Below, one piece after another: positions 19,740-29,197 of a DNA stretch of 64,000 nt. This stretch comes from Xanthobacteraceae bacterium (lineage in GTDB: Bacteria; Pseudomonadota; Alphaproteobacteria; Rhizobiales; Xanthobacteraceae). Where the stretch lies: positions 1-64,000 of the forward strand of contig JAIENY010000014.1 in NCBI GenBank assembly GCA_019750915.1, in the 5' to 3' direction. A program made the translations under genes and the position numbers. Position 1 is the stretch's first letter. Every line of letters begins with the position of its first letter. The notes under the pieces are model-generated. The model was not told the DNA's origin. It ran no database searches and worked only from the letters and a program-made list of their open reading frames with translations.

Positions 19740-21158
19740 TCACGGCGGCGGCAGGATTTTTCCGGGATTGAAGATGCCCTGCGGATCGAGCGCGGACTTG
19801 ATTGCGCGCATGGCTTGCACGGCCTCGGGTCCAAGCTCGCCGGCGAGATATTTCCGCTTTCCCTGCCCGATGCCGTGTTCACCGGTGCAGGTTCCGTCCA
19901 TTGCATGCGCGCGCTCGGCGAGCCGATGCACGAACTCCTGCCCGCGCCGGTATTCTTCGGGATTGTTGACGTCACACAACATAAGGCAATGGAAATTGCC
20001 GTCCCCGACATGGCCGACAATGGGTGCAATCAGGCCGAGCCGGGTGATGTCCTCCTCGGTTTCCAGCACACAATCGGCCAGCCGCGAGATCGGAACACAG
20101 ACGTCGGTGGACATCGGCCGCGAACCGGGGCGGAGCGCCGCGGCCGCCCAGTAGGCGTCATGGCGGGCTTGCCAAAGCCGCGTGCGGTCCTCGAGCTTGG
20201 TCGTCCATTCGAACGCACCGCCGCCGCATTCCGCGGCGATCTCGCCAAACATCGCCGATTGCTCGGCGACTTCCGCTTCGGAGCCGTGGAATTCGAGCAG
20301 CAGCAGCGGCGTCTCGGGAAGCGACAACCGCGAGTACACATTGCTCGCACGAACCTGTGCGGCGTTGAGAAGCTCGATGCGCGCAAGCGGTATGCCGCTC
20401 TGGATCGCCAGAATGGTCGCGTCGCATGCTCCCTTCACGGTCTGGAACGAGCACGAGCCCGCCGCGATACTCTGCGGGATGCCGCGCAGCTTGATGGTCA
20501 ACTCGGAAATGATGCCGAGCGTGCCTTCCGCGCCGACGAAGAGATGGGTCAGATCATAACCAGCCGATGATTTGCGCGCGCGGCGGCCCGTGGTGATGAT
20601 CTCGCCATCGCCGCGCACCACTTTCAGCGCCAGAACATTGTCGCGCATCGTGCCGTAACGCACCGCGTTGGTACCGGATGCACGAGTCGAGGCCATGCCA
20701 CCCAGACTCGCATCGGCGCCCGGATCGATCGGGAAAAACAGGCCCTGATCGCGCAGGTGCTCGTTCAGCGCCTTGCGGGTGACGCCCGGCTCAATCACGC
20801 AATCGAGATCGTCCGGATTTACCGCCAGAACGCGATTCATCTCCCGTGTATCGAGGCAGACGCCGCCGAATGGCGCGTTGACATGCCCCTCGAGAGAGGT
20901 GCCAGCGCCGAATGCGATCACGGGCACATTGTGTTTCGCGCAGATCCGCACGGCGTCCTGAATATCTTCCGTGCTTCGCATCATCACCACAGCGTCGGGA
21001 GGCTCGGGAGCCAGCCATGTCGTGGTATGGGCGTGCTGATCGCGCACGGCCTGCGATGTGATGAGGTGATTGCCGAAACGAGCGGCCAGCGCCTGGAGAG
21101 CGAGCGAGAGGCCTGGCTGCGGAGGCTGTGAGGAAGATGCTGACGAGGTAGGCGCCAT
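19740..21158 (-). CDS. FAD-linked 2-hydroxyacid (D-lactate/glycolate) dehydrogenase
   Basis: FAD-binding oxidoreductase of the GlcD/Dld type, acting on D-lactate, glycolate or D-2-hydroxyglutarate; the substrate is not readable. 472 residues. The FAD (PCMH) domain has VIAFGAGTSLEGHVNAPFGGV and DPGADASLGGMASTRASGTNAVRYGTMRDNV, then FVGAEGTLGIISELTI. The C-terminal domain has IVGHVGDGNFHCLML and TGEHGIGQGKRKYL, the metal/substrate residues. The start is taken at 21158 (MAPTSSASS); a start at 21200 gives 14 more residues. It stands alone. Confidence 0.88.
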   Translation of the reverse strand: MAPTSSASSSQPPQPGLSLALQALAARFGNHLITSQAVRDQHAHTTTWLAPEPPDAVVMMRSTEDIQDAVRICAKHNVPVIAFGAGTSLEGHVNAPFGGVCLDTREMNRVLAVNPDDLDCVIEPGVTRKALNEHLRDQGLFFPIDPGADASLGGMASTRASGTNAVRYGTMRDNVLALKVVRGDGEIITTGRRARKSSAGYDLTHLFVGAEGTLGIISELTIKLRGIPQSIAAGSCSFQTVKGACDATILAIQSGIPLARIELLNAAQVRASNVYSRLSLPETPLLLLEFHGSEAEVAEQSAMFGEIAAECGGGAFEWTTKLEDRTRLWQARHDAYWAAAALRPGSRPMSTDVCVPISRLADCVLETEEDITRLGLIAPIVGHVGDGNFHCLMLCDVNNPEEYRRGQEFVHRLAERAHAMDGTCTGEHGIGQGKRKYLAGELGPEAVQAMRAIKSALDPQGIFNPGKILPPP

Positions 21159-21205
21159 TTGAGGTCTTCTTGTCCCTGGGAGATGCGCGGACCGTCGCAA
21201 ACGAA

Positions 21206-21234
21206 AACCGGCCGGTCAAGCTGACCGGCCGGTT
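21206..21234 (-). terminator. Terminator of the DUF1328 gene
   Basis: AACCGGCCGGTCA-AGC-TGACCGGCCGGTT is a perfect 13-bp inverted repeat with a three-base loop. On the minus strand the second arm runs into TTTTCGTTTG, so it should end transcription of the small gene at 21278-21454, and it may also insulate the dehydrogenase gene whose start lies just below. Confidence 0.75.
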
Positions 21235-21277
21235 CTTCAGCCACGAGCCCTCCCCGAGGAGACCTCTCAGCCTGTCG

Positions 21278-21454
21278 CTAGACGGTCGGCCGCCCGCCGC
21301 GCATCAACCCAATGAGGGCGGATACGGCGAACAGTACGATCGCGACGAAAAACACGATCTTCGCGATTTCAATTGATGCGCCTGCAATGCCGCCGAAGCC
21401 GAGAAGCCCGGCGACCAGCGCGATGACCAGAAAAGTAACAACCCAGCTCAACAT
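21278..21454 (-). CDS. DUF1328 small membrane protein
   Basis: A 58-residue peptide, [20 protein letters not shown] then [16 protein letters not shown], ending [11 protein letters not shown]. Two hydrophobic helices flank a glycine-rich turn, the DUF1328 pattern. GGGAG lies seven bases upstream of the ATG. Short members of this family are often stress-induced in alphaproteobacteria, and a GGAAC sequence at 21523 fits that idea (see findings). Function unknown. Confidence 0.85.
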   Translation of the reverse strand: MLSWVVTFLVIALVAGLLGFGGIAGASIEIAKIVFFVAIVLFAVSALIGLMRGGRPTV

Positions 21455-21502
21455 GACATTCTCCCGAAACTGGCCTGGAGCTCACAGCTCCTTTGCTGAA
21501 CC

Positions 21503-21527
21503 AATCCGGCGCCAAATCGAAAGTTCC
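21503..21527 (-). promoter_or_regulatory. Possible EcfG-type promoter for the DUF1328 gene
   Basis: On the minus strand GGAAC (21527-21523) is followed after 16 bases by GATT (21506-21503), about 50 bases before the DUF1328 start. The -35 matches the EcfG general-stress consensus GGAAC; the -10 (CGTT in the consensus) matches only in its last two bases, so confidence is low. Confidence 0.3.
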
Positions 21528-21708
21528 GGGTTTTTTCGGCTTCCCATGCGACGAAATAACTGCGGTTGATGGGAACAAGTTGGCTGTGGCCCCGAATAAC
21601 GGCCACAACCTGTGCGAACGGGCGGCCAAACCCTATATCTTGACCAATTCCCCGATTAGAAGCTCCCTTTCGCCCTCCCGCGTGCCATCGTGGGCAAAAT
21701 CGAATCGC

Positions 21709-24144
21709 ATGACTGAACCTGTCCGCCGCTCCACAGACGTCCCGACCCATCAGCCTGCCGCTGGCGGGATTGCAGCGCGTGCGCGCGCCTCGGCAGCACC
21801 GCAATATCTGCTGGCGCTCAATCCCGAGCAACGCGATGCCGTCGAAACCTTGGATGGCCCGGTGCTGGTGCTCGCCGGTGCGGGCACGGGCAAAACGCGC
21901 GTCCTCACCTCGCGCATCGCGCACATTCTGTCGACTGGCCGCGCCCGCCCCTCCGAAATCCTGTCGGTGACCTTCACCAACAAGGCCGCCCGCGAGATGA
22001 AGCACCGGCTCGGCGAAATGCTGGGACAGACGGTCGAGGGGATGCCGTGGCTCGGCACTTTCCACTCGATCGCTGGACGAATCCTGCGCGTGCACGCCGA
22101 ACTGGCGCAGCTCAAATCGAATTTCACCGTGCTCGATGTCGACGACCAGATCCGTCTGCTCAAGCAGCTCCTGCAGGCCGAGGGCATCGACGACAAGCGA
22201 TGGCCGGCGCGTATGCTCGCAGGCCTGATCGACGGCTGGAAGAATCGCGGACTGACACCGTCGCAGGTGCCGGCCGGCGAAGCCTCGGTATTCGGCAACG
22301 GCAAGGGCGGCAAGCTCTACACCGCCTATCAGGAACGGCTGAAAATCCTCAACGCGGCCGACTTCGGCGATCTGCTGCTGGAGAACATCCGAATCTTCCG
22401 TGAGCACCCCGACGTGCTGCGGCAGTATCAGCACCGCTTCAAATATATTCTGGTCGACGAATATCAGGACACCAACGTCGCGCAGTATCTGTGGCTGCGG
22501 CTGCTGTCGCAGGCGCCGTCGTCACCCCTCGCCCTGCCGAGCGCAGATGATGAAGCCTCGCCCGCCACATCGCCGTCTCCCAAAAACATCTGCTGCGTCG
22601 GCGATGACGACCAGTCGATCTACGGCTGGCGCGGCGCGGAAGTCGACAATATCCTGCGCTTCGAGCACGACTTCCCCGGCGCGAAGGTGATCCGCCTCGA
22701 ACGCAACTACCGCTCGACCGGTCACATCCTCGCGGCCGCCTCGCACCTGATCGCCCACAATGAAGGGCGTCTCGGCAAGACGCTGCGAACCGAGGACGTC
22801 GATGGCGAAAAAGTCACCGTCACCGGCGCGTGGGATTCGGAAGAGGAAGCCAGATCGGTCGGCGAGGAGATCGAACAGCTTCAGCGCCAGAACCACAAGC
22901 TGAACGAGATCGCCATTCTGGTGCGCGCCTCGTTCCAGATGCGCGAGTTCGAAGATCGTTTTGTCACCCTCGGCCTGCCCTATCGCGTGATCGGCGGTCC
23001 GCGCTTTTATGAGCGCGCTGAAATCCGCGATGCGTTGGCCTATTTGCGCGTCATCAATTCGCCCGCCGACGATCTGGCCTTCGAGCGCATCGTCAACACG
23101 CCCAAGCGCGGTCTGGGCGATGCCAGCGTGCAGTTGCTGCACGATGTCGCGCGCAAGCGCCGCATCCCGCTGACGGAGGCTGCGCGTTCCGTGGTCGAGA
23201 CCGATGAATTGAAACCAAAGGCGCGCAGCAGCCTGCGCGACCTGTTGACCAGCTTCGACCGCTGGAGCATCCAGCGCGACTCACTTCCGCATACGCAGTT
23301 GGCCGAGATCGTGCTCGATGAGAGCGGCTATACCGAAATGTGGCAGAAGGACCGTTCGGCGGACGCGGCTGGACGCCTCGAAAACCTGAAGGAGCTGGTG
23401 CGCTCGATGGAGGAATTCGAGAACCTCCATGGCTTCCTCGAACACATCTCTCTTGTGATGGACCGCGAAGGCGGCGCCGACGAAGACGCCGTGTCGTTGA
23501 TGACACTGCACTCAGCGAAGGGACTTGAATTCGACACCGTGTTTCTGCCCGGCTGGGAAGAAGGGCTGTTTCCGCATCAGCGCGCGCTCGACGACCAGGG
23601 TCGCGCCGGACTTGAGGAAGAGCGCCGTCTCGCCCATGTCGGCATTACCCGCGCACGCAAACGTTCGAAAATCTACTTCGCCACCAATCGCCGCATCCAC
23701 GGTTCATGGTCCACCACCATTCCTTCACGATTTCTGGACGAATTGCCGGCCGACAATGTTGAGGTCACCGAATCCAAGGGCGGTTCGGGATGGGGCGGCG
23801 CGGGCGGCTACGGACCGTCGCGCTTCGACAACATTGAATCGTTCGGCTCGACCTATGCCACGCCTGGCTGGCAGCGTGCGCAGGCCAATCGCGGCCGCGG
23901 CGGGTTCGATGAAACCGGCGCGCGTTACGATGCGGGCGGCCGCGGACGCAAGCCGCTGACCATCGAGGGCGAACTGATCGCGAAATCCACCGGCACCGAT
24001 TCCGAATTCTCGCTTGGTGACCGCGTGTTTCATCAGAAGTTCGGCTACGGCAAGGTCACACGAGTCGACGGCAACAAACTCACCATCGCTTTTGACAAAG
24101 CGGGCGAGAAAAAAGTCGTCGACAGCTTTGTGGCGCGGGCGTAA
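21709..24144 (+). CDS. UvrD/PcrA family DNA helicase
   Basis: ATP-dependent 3'-5' helicase of superfamily 1, for repair and recombination. 811 residues. Motifs in order: LAGAGTGKT (Walker A), [10 protein letters not shown] (Ia), [15 protein letters not shown] (II), [14 protein letters not shown] (III), RLERNYRST (IV), [25 protein letters not shown] (V), and [15 protein letters not shown] (VI). The C-terminus ends with the small beta domain seen in UvrD/PcrA ([14 protein letters not shown]). The start is ATG at 21709 ([10 protein letters not shown]); the frame is open upstream but those residues are unlike the family. UvrD and PcrA cannot be told apart here. Confidence 0.94.
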   Translation: MTEPVRRSTDVPTHQPAAGGIAARARASAAPQYLLALNPEQRDAVETLDGPVLVLAGAGTGKTRVLTSRIAHILSTGRARPSEILSVTFTNKAAREMKHRLGEMLGQTVEGMPWLGTFHSIAGRILRVHAELAQLKSNFTVLDVDDQIRLLKQLLQAEGIDDKRWPARMLAGLIDGWKNRGLTPSQVPAGEASVFGNGKGGKLYTAYQERLKILNAADFGDLLLENIRIFREHPDVLRQYQHRFKYILVDEYQDTNVAQYLWLRLLSQAPSSPLALPSADDEASPATSPSPKNICCVGDDDQSIYGWRGAEVDNILRFEHDFPGAKVIRLERNYRSTGHILAAASHLIAHNEGRLGKTLRTEDVDGEKVTVTGAWDSEEEARSVGEEIEQLQRQNHKLNEIAILVRASFQMREFEDRFVTLGLPYRVIGGPRFYERAEIRDALAYLRVINSPADDLAFERIVNTPKRGLGDASVQLLHDVARKRRIPLTEAARSVVETDELKPKARSSLRDLLTSFDRWSIQRDSLPHTQLAEIVLDESGYTEMWQKDRSADAAGRLENLKELVRSMEEFENLHGFLEHISLVMDREGGADEDAVSLMTLHSAKGLEFDTVFLPGWEEGLFPHQRALDDQGRAGLEEERRLAHVGITRARKRSKIYFATNRRIHGSWSTTIPSRFLDELPADNVEVTESKGGSGWGGAGGYGPSRFDNIESFGSTYATPGWQRAQANRGRGGFDETGARYDAGGRGRKPLTIEGELIAKSTGTDSEFSLGDRVFHQKFGYGKVTRVDGNKLTIAFDKAGEKKVVDSFVARA

Positions 24145-24230
24145 CACCCGCGAGAAACGGCGCCCAAAGCCCTTGTTTGGACAGTTTACGCCTCTATCTG
24201 TGCCAAACCCGCCGACGACAGACTGATTTC

Positions 24231-25151
24231 ATGCCCCCCATCATCTCCGTTTCCAATCTCAGCAAGACTTACAAAACCGGTTTCACCGCGCTGAAGAACA
24301 TCAACCTTGAAATCCGCAAGGGTGAGATTTTCGCGCTGCTGGGGCCGAATGGTGCTGGCAAGACCACGCTGATCGGCACAATTTGCGGACTGGTGATGCC
24401 GAGCGCGGGCACCGTGACCATCGGCGGGCATGACAACGTCAGGGACTTTCGCGCCGCGCGCCAATTGGTCGGACTCGTTCCGCAGGAACTTCACACCGAC
24501 GCCTGGGAGACGCCGCTGGCGACCGCCGCCTTCAGCCGCGGCCTGTTCGGCAAGCCCAAGAATTCCGCGCTGGTCGAGAAAATCCTCAAGGATCTGTCTC
24601 TGTGGGATAAGCGCAAGAGCCAGATCATCACACTGTCCGGCGGCATGAAGCGCCGCGTCATGATTGCCAAGGCGCTGGCGCACGAACCGCAGATCCTGTT
24701 CCTCGACGAGCCGACGGCGGGCGTCGATGTCGAACTTCGCAAATCGATGTGGCAGGTGGTGCGCGAACTGCGCGATTCCGGCGTCACCATCATCCTGACG
24801 ACACACTACATCGAAGAGGCCGAGGAAATGGCCGACCGTGTCGGCGTCATCAACAAGGGCGAGATCGTCCTGGTCGAGGACAAGGCCACGCTGATGCACA
24901 AGCTCGGCCGCAAGCAGCTCAAGCTCAGCCTGCCGGAGAGGATCGACACGGTCCCGGCTGGACTTGCTGCCTATGGTCTGGAGCTCTCCGAGGACGGTCA
25001 GGAGCTGACCTATACATACGACGCCAAGAGCGAGCGCACCGGCATCACCACACTGCTCAACGATCTGCGCACCGCAGGCATTACCTTCAACGATCTCAAT
25101 ACGACGCAGTCCTCGCTCGAGGAGATCTTCGTCAATCTGGTGCACCAATGA
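24231..25151 (+). CDS. ABC-2 type exporter, ATP-binding protein
   Basis: 306-residue ABC ATPase. Walker [16 protein letters not shown]-loop PQELHTD, signature LSGGMKRRV, Walker [13 protein letters not shown], switch His in [11 protein letters not shown]; a C-terminal extension follows. Such proteins energise ABC-2 (NodI/drug type) exporters. Start at 24231 ([15 protein letters not shown]); no strong ribosome site but the frame's upstream part is unlike the family. It overlaps the permease by four bases. Substrate unknown. Confidence 0.93.
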   Translation: MPPIISVSNLSKTYKTGFTALKNINLEIRKGEIFALLGPNGAGKTTLIGTICGLVMPSAGTVTIGGHDNVRDFRAARQLVGLVPQELHTDAWETPLATAAFSRGLFGKPKNSALVEKILKDLSLWDKRKSQIITLSGGMKRRVMIAKALAHEPQILFLDEPTAGVDVELRKSMWQVVRELRDSGVTIILTTHYIEEAEEMADRVGVINKGEIVLVEDKATLMHKLGRKQLKLSLPERIDTVPAGLAAYGLELSEDGQELTYTYDAKSERTGITTLLNDLRTAGITFNDLNTTQSSLEEIFVNLVHQ

Positions 25152-25909
25152 ATTTCAACGCCGTCGGCTCCATCTACAAATTCGAGATGGCGCGCACCTT
25201 CCGCACCCTGCTGCAGAGCATCGTCTCGCCGGTGATCTCGACGTCGCTGTATTTCGTCGTGTTCGGTTCGGCGATCGGCTCACGGATTCCCGAAATCCAC
25301 GGCGTCAGCTACGGCGCTTTCATCGTGCCCGGACTGATCATGCTGTCGGTGCTGACGCAGAGCATTGCCAACGCTTCGTTCGGCATCTATTTCCCGAAGT
25401 TCACCGGCACGATCTACGAACTGCTGTCCGCGCCGGTATCGTCGTTCGAAGCCGTGCTGGGCTATGTCGGCGCTGCAGCCACCAAATCGATCGTGCTCGG
25501 CCTGATCATCCTGGCAACGGCTTATCTGTTCGTGCCGCTGCAGATCGCACACCCGGTCTGGATGCTCGCTTTTCTGGTGCTGACGGCGCTCACCTTCAGC
25601 CTGTTCGGATTCATCATCGGTATCTGGGCTGATGGTTTCGAGAAGCTGCAGGCAATTCCGCTGCTGGTGGTGACGCCGCTCACGTTTCTGGGCGGCAGCT
25701 TCTATTCGGTGAACATGCTGCCTCCGGTCTGGCGCTACGTTACCATGGCAAACCCGGTGGTCTATCTCATCAGCGGTTTCCGCTGGAGCTTCACCGAGGT
25801 GGCCGACGTCAGCATCTACCTCAGCGTCGGCATGACGATCGGATTTCTGGTGCTGTGCATGGTGATCGTGTGGTGGATTTTCCGCACCGGATACAAGCTG
25901 AAGCGATAA
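25148..25909 (+). CDS. ABC-2 type exporter, permease
   Basis: 253 residues with about six hydrophobic segments. The opening [28 protein letters not shown] and the [18 protein letters not shown] stretch, then [16 protein letters not shown] and [19 protein letters not shown], are typical of ABC-2 permeases (NodJ-like). The ATG overlaps the ATPase stop (ATGA), so the two subunits are coupled. Substrate not visible. Confidence 0.92.
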   Translation: MNFNAVGSIYKFEMARTFRTLLQSIVSPVISTSLYFVVFGSAIGSRIPEIHGVSYGAFIVPGLIMLSVLTQSIANASFGIYFPKFTGTIYELLSAPVSSFEAVLGYVGAAATKSIVLGLIILATAYLFVPLQIAHPVWMLAFLVLTALTFSLFGFIIGIWADGFEKLQAIPLLVVTPLTFLGGSFYSVNMLPPVWRYVTMANPVVYLISGFRWSFTEVADVSIYLSVGMTIGFLVLCMVIVWWIFRTGYKLKR

Positions 25910-26071
25910 AGCCCTGCCGCGGCGCACCATTAAATGCCCCATAAAAAGCCGTTACTGCTGATAAATCAGATGGTTACAAAGATATTACTTTAGTACGGTG
26001 GACTCGGCTATCCGAGGATTCTAGGTCAGCGCCTGAGACATTACGTCGCACCTAATCTTCGGAGCATTCCC

Positions 26072-26251
26072 ATGTGGATTCTTCTGCTTTTGCCATTCAT
26101 CGGGCTCCTCTGGCTGCCGTTCTACAATTTCACCGAGCCCCAGATTTTCGGTTTTCCCTTCTTCTATTGGTACCAGCTCGCCTGGGTACCGATCACATCG
26201 CTGCTGATCTGGATCGTCTACCGGTCCCAGCCACGCGACGAAGAAAACTGA
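26072..26251 (+). CDS. DUF3311 small membrane protein, partner of the symporter
   Basis: 59 residues: MWILLLLPFIGLLWLPFYNF, then TEPQIFGFPFFYWYQLAWVPI, ending in a charged tail RSQPRDEEN. It has the two-helix pattern of DUF3311. GGAG lies seven bases before the ATG. The gene sits 30 bp upstream of a sodium:solute symporter, the usual context for DUF3311, which suggests it is an accessory subunit. Confidence 0.88.
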   Translation: MWILLLLPFIGLLWLPFYNFTEPQIFGFPFFYWYQLAWVPITSLLIWIVYRSQPRDEEN

Positions 26252-26281
26252 GTCTCCTCTCGAATTCACGGACATATTGTT

Positions 26282-27781
26282 ATGGAACCCCAGATCGACT
26301 GGACCTCAGCCGGCGTCTTCATTTTTTTCTTCCTGCTTGTCACCGTCATGGGCTTCGCTGCGGCGAACTGGAAGCGCGGCGATGTCTCCTCCCACCTCGA
26401 TGAATGGGGCCTTGGCGGGCGCCAATTCGGCACCTGGATCACCTGGTTCCTCGTCGGCGGTGACTTCTACACCGCTTACACGGTGATCGCGGTCCCGGCG
26501 GTGGTCTACGCGGTCGGTGCTTATGGCTTCTTCGCACTGCCCTACACGATTGTCGTCTACCCGATCGTGTTCGTGATCATGCCGCTGATCTGGAAAAACG
26601 CCCACAAGAACGGCCATGTCACGGCGGCCGACGTTGTGCTCGGCACCTCCGGCTCGCGTGCGCTCGAACTCGTGGTGGCAGTGACCGGCATTGTCGCAAC
26701 GATGCCCTACATCGCATTGCAGCTCGTCGGCATGGGCGCCGTCATCAAGGCGATGGGGCTGACCGGTGAAATCCCGATCATCGCGGCGTTCATTATCCTC
26801 GCGCTATACACTTACAGCTCCGGTCTGCGCGCTCCGGCGCTGATCGCCTTCGTCAAGGACATCATGATCTACATCGTGGTGCTGGTGGCGGTCGTGATCG
26901 TTCCGGCCAAGGTCGGCGGTTACGGCGCCGTGTTCGAAGCTGCAAACAACGCCTTCGCTGCCAAGGGTGGCGCTACCGGGCTGACGCTGAAACCGGCGCA
27001 AATGCTGCCCTATGCCACTCTGGCACTGGGTTCGGCTCTGGCGGCTTTCATGTATCCGCACACGCTCACCGGTGTGTTCGCCTCGAAGTCTGCGGACACC
27101 ATCCGCAAGAACGCGGTGCTGCTGCCGGCCTACACCCTGCTGCTCGGCTTGATCGCCCTGCTCGGTTACATGGCCTATGCCGCAGGTGTAAAGGTCGCCT
27201 CGCCGACCGACGTCGTACCGGCGCTGTTCAAGACCCTCTTCCCGTCCTGGTTCACGGGCTTCGCGTTTGCCGCCATCGGCATCGGCGCGCTTGTGCCGGC
27301 GGCGGTGATGAGCATCGGCGCAGCAAACCTTTTCACCCGCAATGTGTGGAAGGCGTTCATCAATCCCAACATTGACCATCCGGGTGAGGCACATGTTGCC
27401 AAAATCACCTCGCTGGTGGTCAAGGTCGGCGCGCTCGCGTTCATCCTTTTCCTGCCGACGAAGTTCGCGCTCGACCTTCAGTTGCTCGGCGGTCTGTGGA
27501 TTCTCCAGACCTTCCCGGCCGTCGTGTTCGGTCTTGTGACGCGCTGGTTCCGGCCCACTTCGCTGCTGCTGGGATGGGCCGCCGGCATCGGCTGGGGATC
27601 ATGGATTGCCTTCAACCATGGGCAGGGCCTCAAGCCACTCGCCACACTGGCTTTGGGCAACGCGTCCTACTCGTTCTACGTCGGTCTCGGCGCAGTGATC
27701 CTCAACATCGTGGTTGCGGTCATCATCAACGTGATCCTCTCCGTCGCGGCTCCGCGAGCCGCGCTGCCGATGCGCGGTTGA
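26282..27781 (+). CDS. Sodium:solute symporter, MctP-like (monocarboxylate)
   Basis: 499-residue carrier with roughly 13 transmembrane helices, SSS family. EWGLGGRQFGTWITWFLVGGDFYTAYTVI, then VYPIVFVIMPLIWKNAHKNGHVTAADVV and YIALQLVGMGAVIKAMGL are close to the MctP lactate/pyruvate/alanine permease of rhizobia; the family's substrate is a monocarboxylate. The DUF3311 gene precedes it. A perfect terminator hairpin follows (27802-27837). Substrate inferred from the family only. Confidence 0.88.
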   Translation: MEPQIDWTSAGVFIFFFLLVTVMGFAAANWKRGDVSSHLDEWGLGGRQFGTWITWFLVGGDFYTAYTVIAVPAVVYAVGAYGFFALPYTIVVYPIVFVIMPLIWKNAHKNGHVTAADVVLGTSGSRALELVVAVTGIVATMPYIALQLVGMGAVIKAMGLTGEIPIIAAFIILALYTYSSGLRAPALIAFVKDIMIYIVVLVAVVIVPAKVGGYGAVFEAANNAFAAKGGATGLTLKPAQMLPYATLALGSALAAFMYPHTLTGVFASKSADTIRKNAVLLPAYTLLLGLIALLGYMAYAAGVKVASPTDVVPALFKTLFPSWFTGFAFAAIGIGALVPAAVMSIGAANLFTRNVWKAFINPNIDHPGEAHVAKITSLVVKVGALAFILFLPTKFALDLQLLGGLWILQTFPAVVFGLVTRWFRPTSLLLGWAAGIGWGSWIAFNHGQGLKPLATLALGNASYSFYVGLGAVILNIVVAVIINVILSVAAPRAALPMRG

Positions 27782-27801
27782 TCACTGGAAAAACGACAAG
27801 C

Positions 27802-27837
27802 AAAAAACGGAGCCGGAATTGTCCGGCTCCGTTTTTT
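27802..27837. terminator. Bidirectional terminator after the symporter gene
   Basis: A perfect 16-bp inverted repeat with a four-base loop: AAAAAACGGAGCCGGA, loop ATTG, TCCGGCTCCGTTTTTT. The A- and T-runs at the two ends serve both strands, ending the symporter (+) and the small gene at 27854 (-). Confidence 0.92.
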
Positions 27838-27853
27838 ATTTGAAGCAACGCTA

Positions 27854-28165
27854 TCAATAGTGACGGTGATAATGGCGCCGATTGCGGTAATGCCGGTGAC
27901 GGTAGCCGTGATTGGGGATCCCCAACACGCCGTTGACCGCGCCGACCGCGCCGCCGACGCCGGCACCAACCGCACCGCCGACCACGCCGCCGACCGGACC
28001 GGCCGCGCGGTTACCGCGATAGGCGCCTTCTTGAGCGCCGCGGACGATGCCTTGCGCATGGCCAGCAAACGGGATTGTGATCGTTAGTACGGAAGCCAAA
28101 GCGGCTGCCCAGAGCAGCGGGCGATAGGTAAAGGTCTTTGCACGGGTCGCAGCACTTGCTTTCAT
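27854..28165 (-). CDS. Small secreted Gly-zipper and His/Arg-rich protein
   Basis: About 103 residues. A signal peptide is suggested by RPLLWAAALASVLTITIPFAGHAQ; after it comes a Gly/Ala/Val-rich stretch (GPVGGVVGGAVGAGVGGAVGAV), a glycine-zipper pattern, and a tail rich in His, Arg and Tyr (GYRHRHYRNRRHYHRHY). Three ATGs in a row (28171, 28168, 28165) make the start uncertain; AAAGAAG upstream fits 28165 best. It is an unrecognised envelope protein, possibly metal- or surface-binding. Confidence 0.65.
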   Translation of the reverse strand: MKASAATRAKTFTYRPLLWAAALASVLTITIPFAGHAQGIVRGAQEGAYRGNRAAGPVGGVVGGAVGAGVGGAVGAVNGVLGIPNHGYRHRHYRNRRHYHRHY

Positions 28166-28395
28166 CATCATCTTCTTTCGATTTTTATCCATTCAAAGGA
28201 ACGAACTGAGCCCATGTAACGCCACAATCGGCCAAAAGGTTTCGCATCAGCATCACGGCATCGTTAACGTGCCCAGCTTAGCTTGATTTTGAACCTACGG
28301 CTTGGTTCGGCGTTTTATGATTGACCGCTGGAAAAGGCCATCTTCAGCGCTTAGCTTTGCTAGAACAATCCTTGGCTTGCTGGAGATCGCGTAAC

Positions 28396-29196
28396 ATGCG
28401 TTTGTTCATTATTCCGGCCGTGGCGTTTCTGGTCGCGGCCAGTGCGCCTGCCGCGCAGGCAGCGGTGGATATCGAAGTCAACAAGGACCTCCAGCAAATG
28501 ACCGTTTCGGTCGATGGCCAGATGCGTTATCGCTGGCCAGTCTCCAGCGGCAATCCCTCCCATGAGACGCCAAATGGCTCGTTCAAGACATTCCGGATGG
28601 AGGAAGACCATTATTCCAAGGAATTCGACGATGCGCCGATGCCGCATTCGATCTTCTTCACCAGGATGGGACACGCCATTCATGGCACAGACTCGGTGAA
28701 GAACCTCGGCACACCGGTGTCCCATGGCTGCGTGCGGCTGTCGCGCGCCAATGCCACGACGTTGTGGAATCTGGTGAAGCAGGAAGGCCTGTTCAAAACC
28801 ACGGTGACGTTAACCGGCTCATCGCGCATCGCTCTGGCCCGTGCGCGCAGCAATGTCGCCACACGCGACAACTCGTCGCTGGACGCGGATGGCGCCATTG
28901 CGCCGGGGCAACCTCTCAACACGGTGCCGCAGCGCATCCCCTCCGACGCGACTTACGACCGCCCGGGAGATGACGCCGACTATGCCCCGCAGTACCAGAC
29001 CCGCCAGCCGCGTCAGCCTTATTACAGTTACACCTATGGCAATCGCGGCGTGGTTTCCGCGCCGGACCCGCGCAATCCGAGCCGCCGCATCTATGTCGAT
29101 CCGCGCTACGGCCAGGGGTATTCCGACGGCAGCTATGCGCAATCCGACGATGATCGCCAGCCCGACCCGCGCTTCTATTATCAGCGCGGCTACTGA
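28396..29196 (+). CDS. L,D-transpeptidase (YkuD) with Tyr/Arg-rich tail
   Basis: 266 residues. Signal peptide about residues 1-22 (RLFIIPAVAFLVAASAPAAQA). YkuD catalytic segment: HAIHGTDSVKNLG then TPVSHGCVRLSRANA, with the active Cys in SHGCVR. It should make 3-3 cross-links in peptidoglycan or attach proteins to it. The C-terminal 100 residues are low-complexity, rich in Tyr, Arg, Pro, Asp and Gln (YYSYTYGNRG, YAQSDDDRQPDPRFYYQRGY), probably unfolded and periplasmic. Only one base separates its stop from the next gene's stop. Confidence 0.9.
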   Translation: MRLFIIPAVAFLVAASAPAAQAAVDIEVNKDLQQMTVSVDGQMRYRWPVSSGNPSHETPNGSFKTFRMEEDHYSKEFDDAPMPHSIFFTRMGHAIHGTDSVKNLGTPVSHGCVRLSRANATTLWNLVKQEGLFKTTVTLTGSSRIALARARSNVATRDNSSLDADGAIAPGQPLNTVPQRIPSDATYDRPGDDADYAPQYQTRQPRQPYYSYTYGNRGVVSAPDPRNPSRRIYVDPRYGQGYSDGSYAQSDDDRQPDPRFYYQRGY

Positions 29197-29197
29197 G

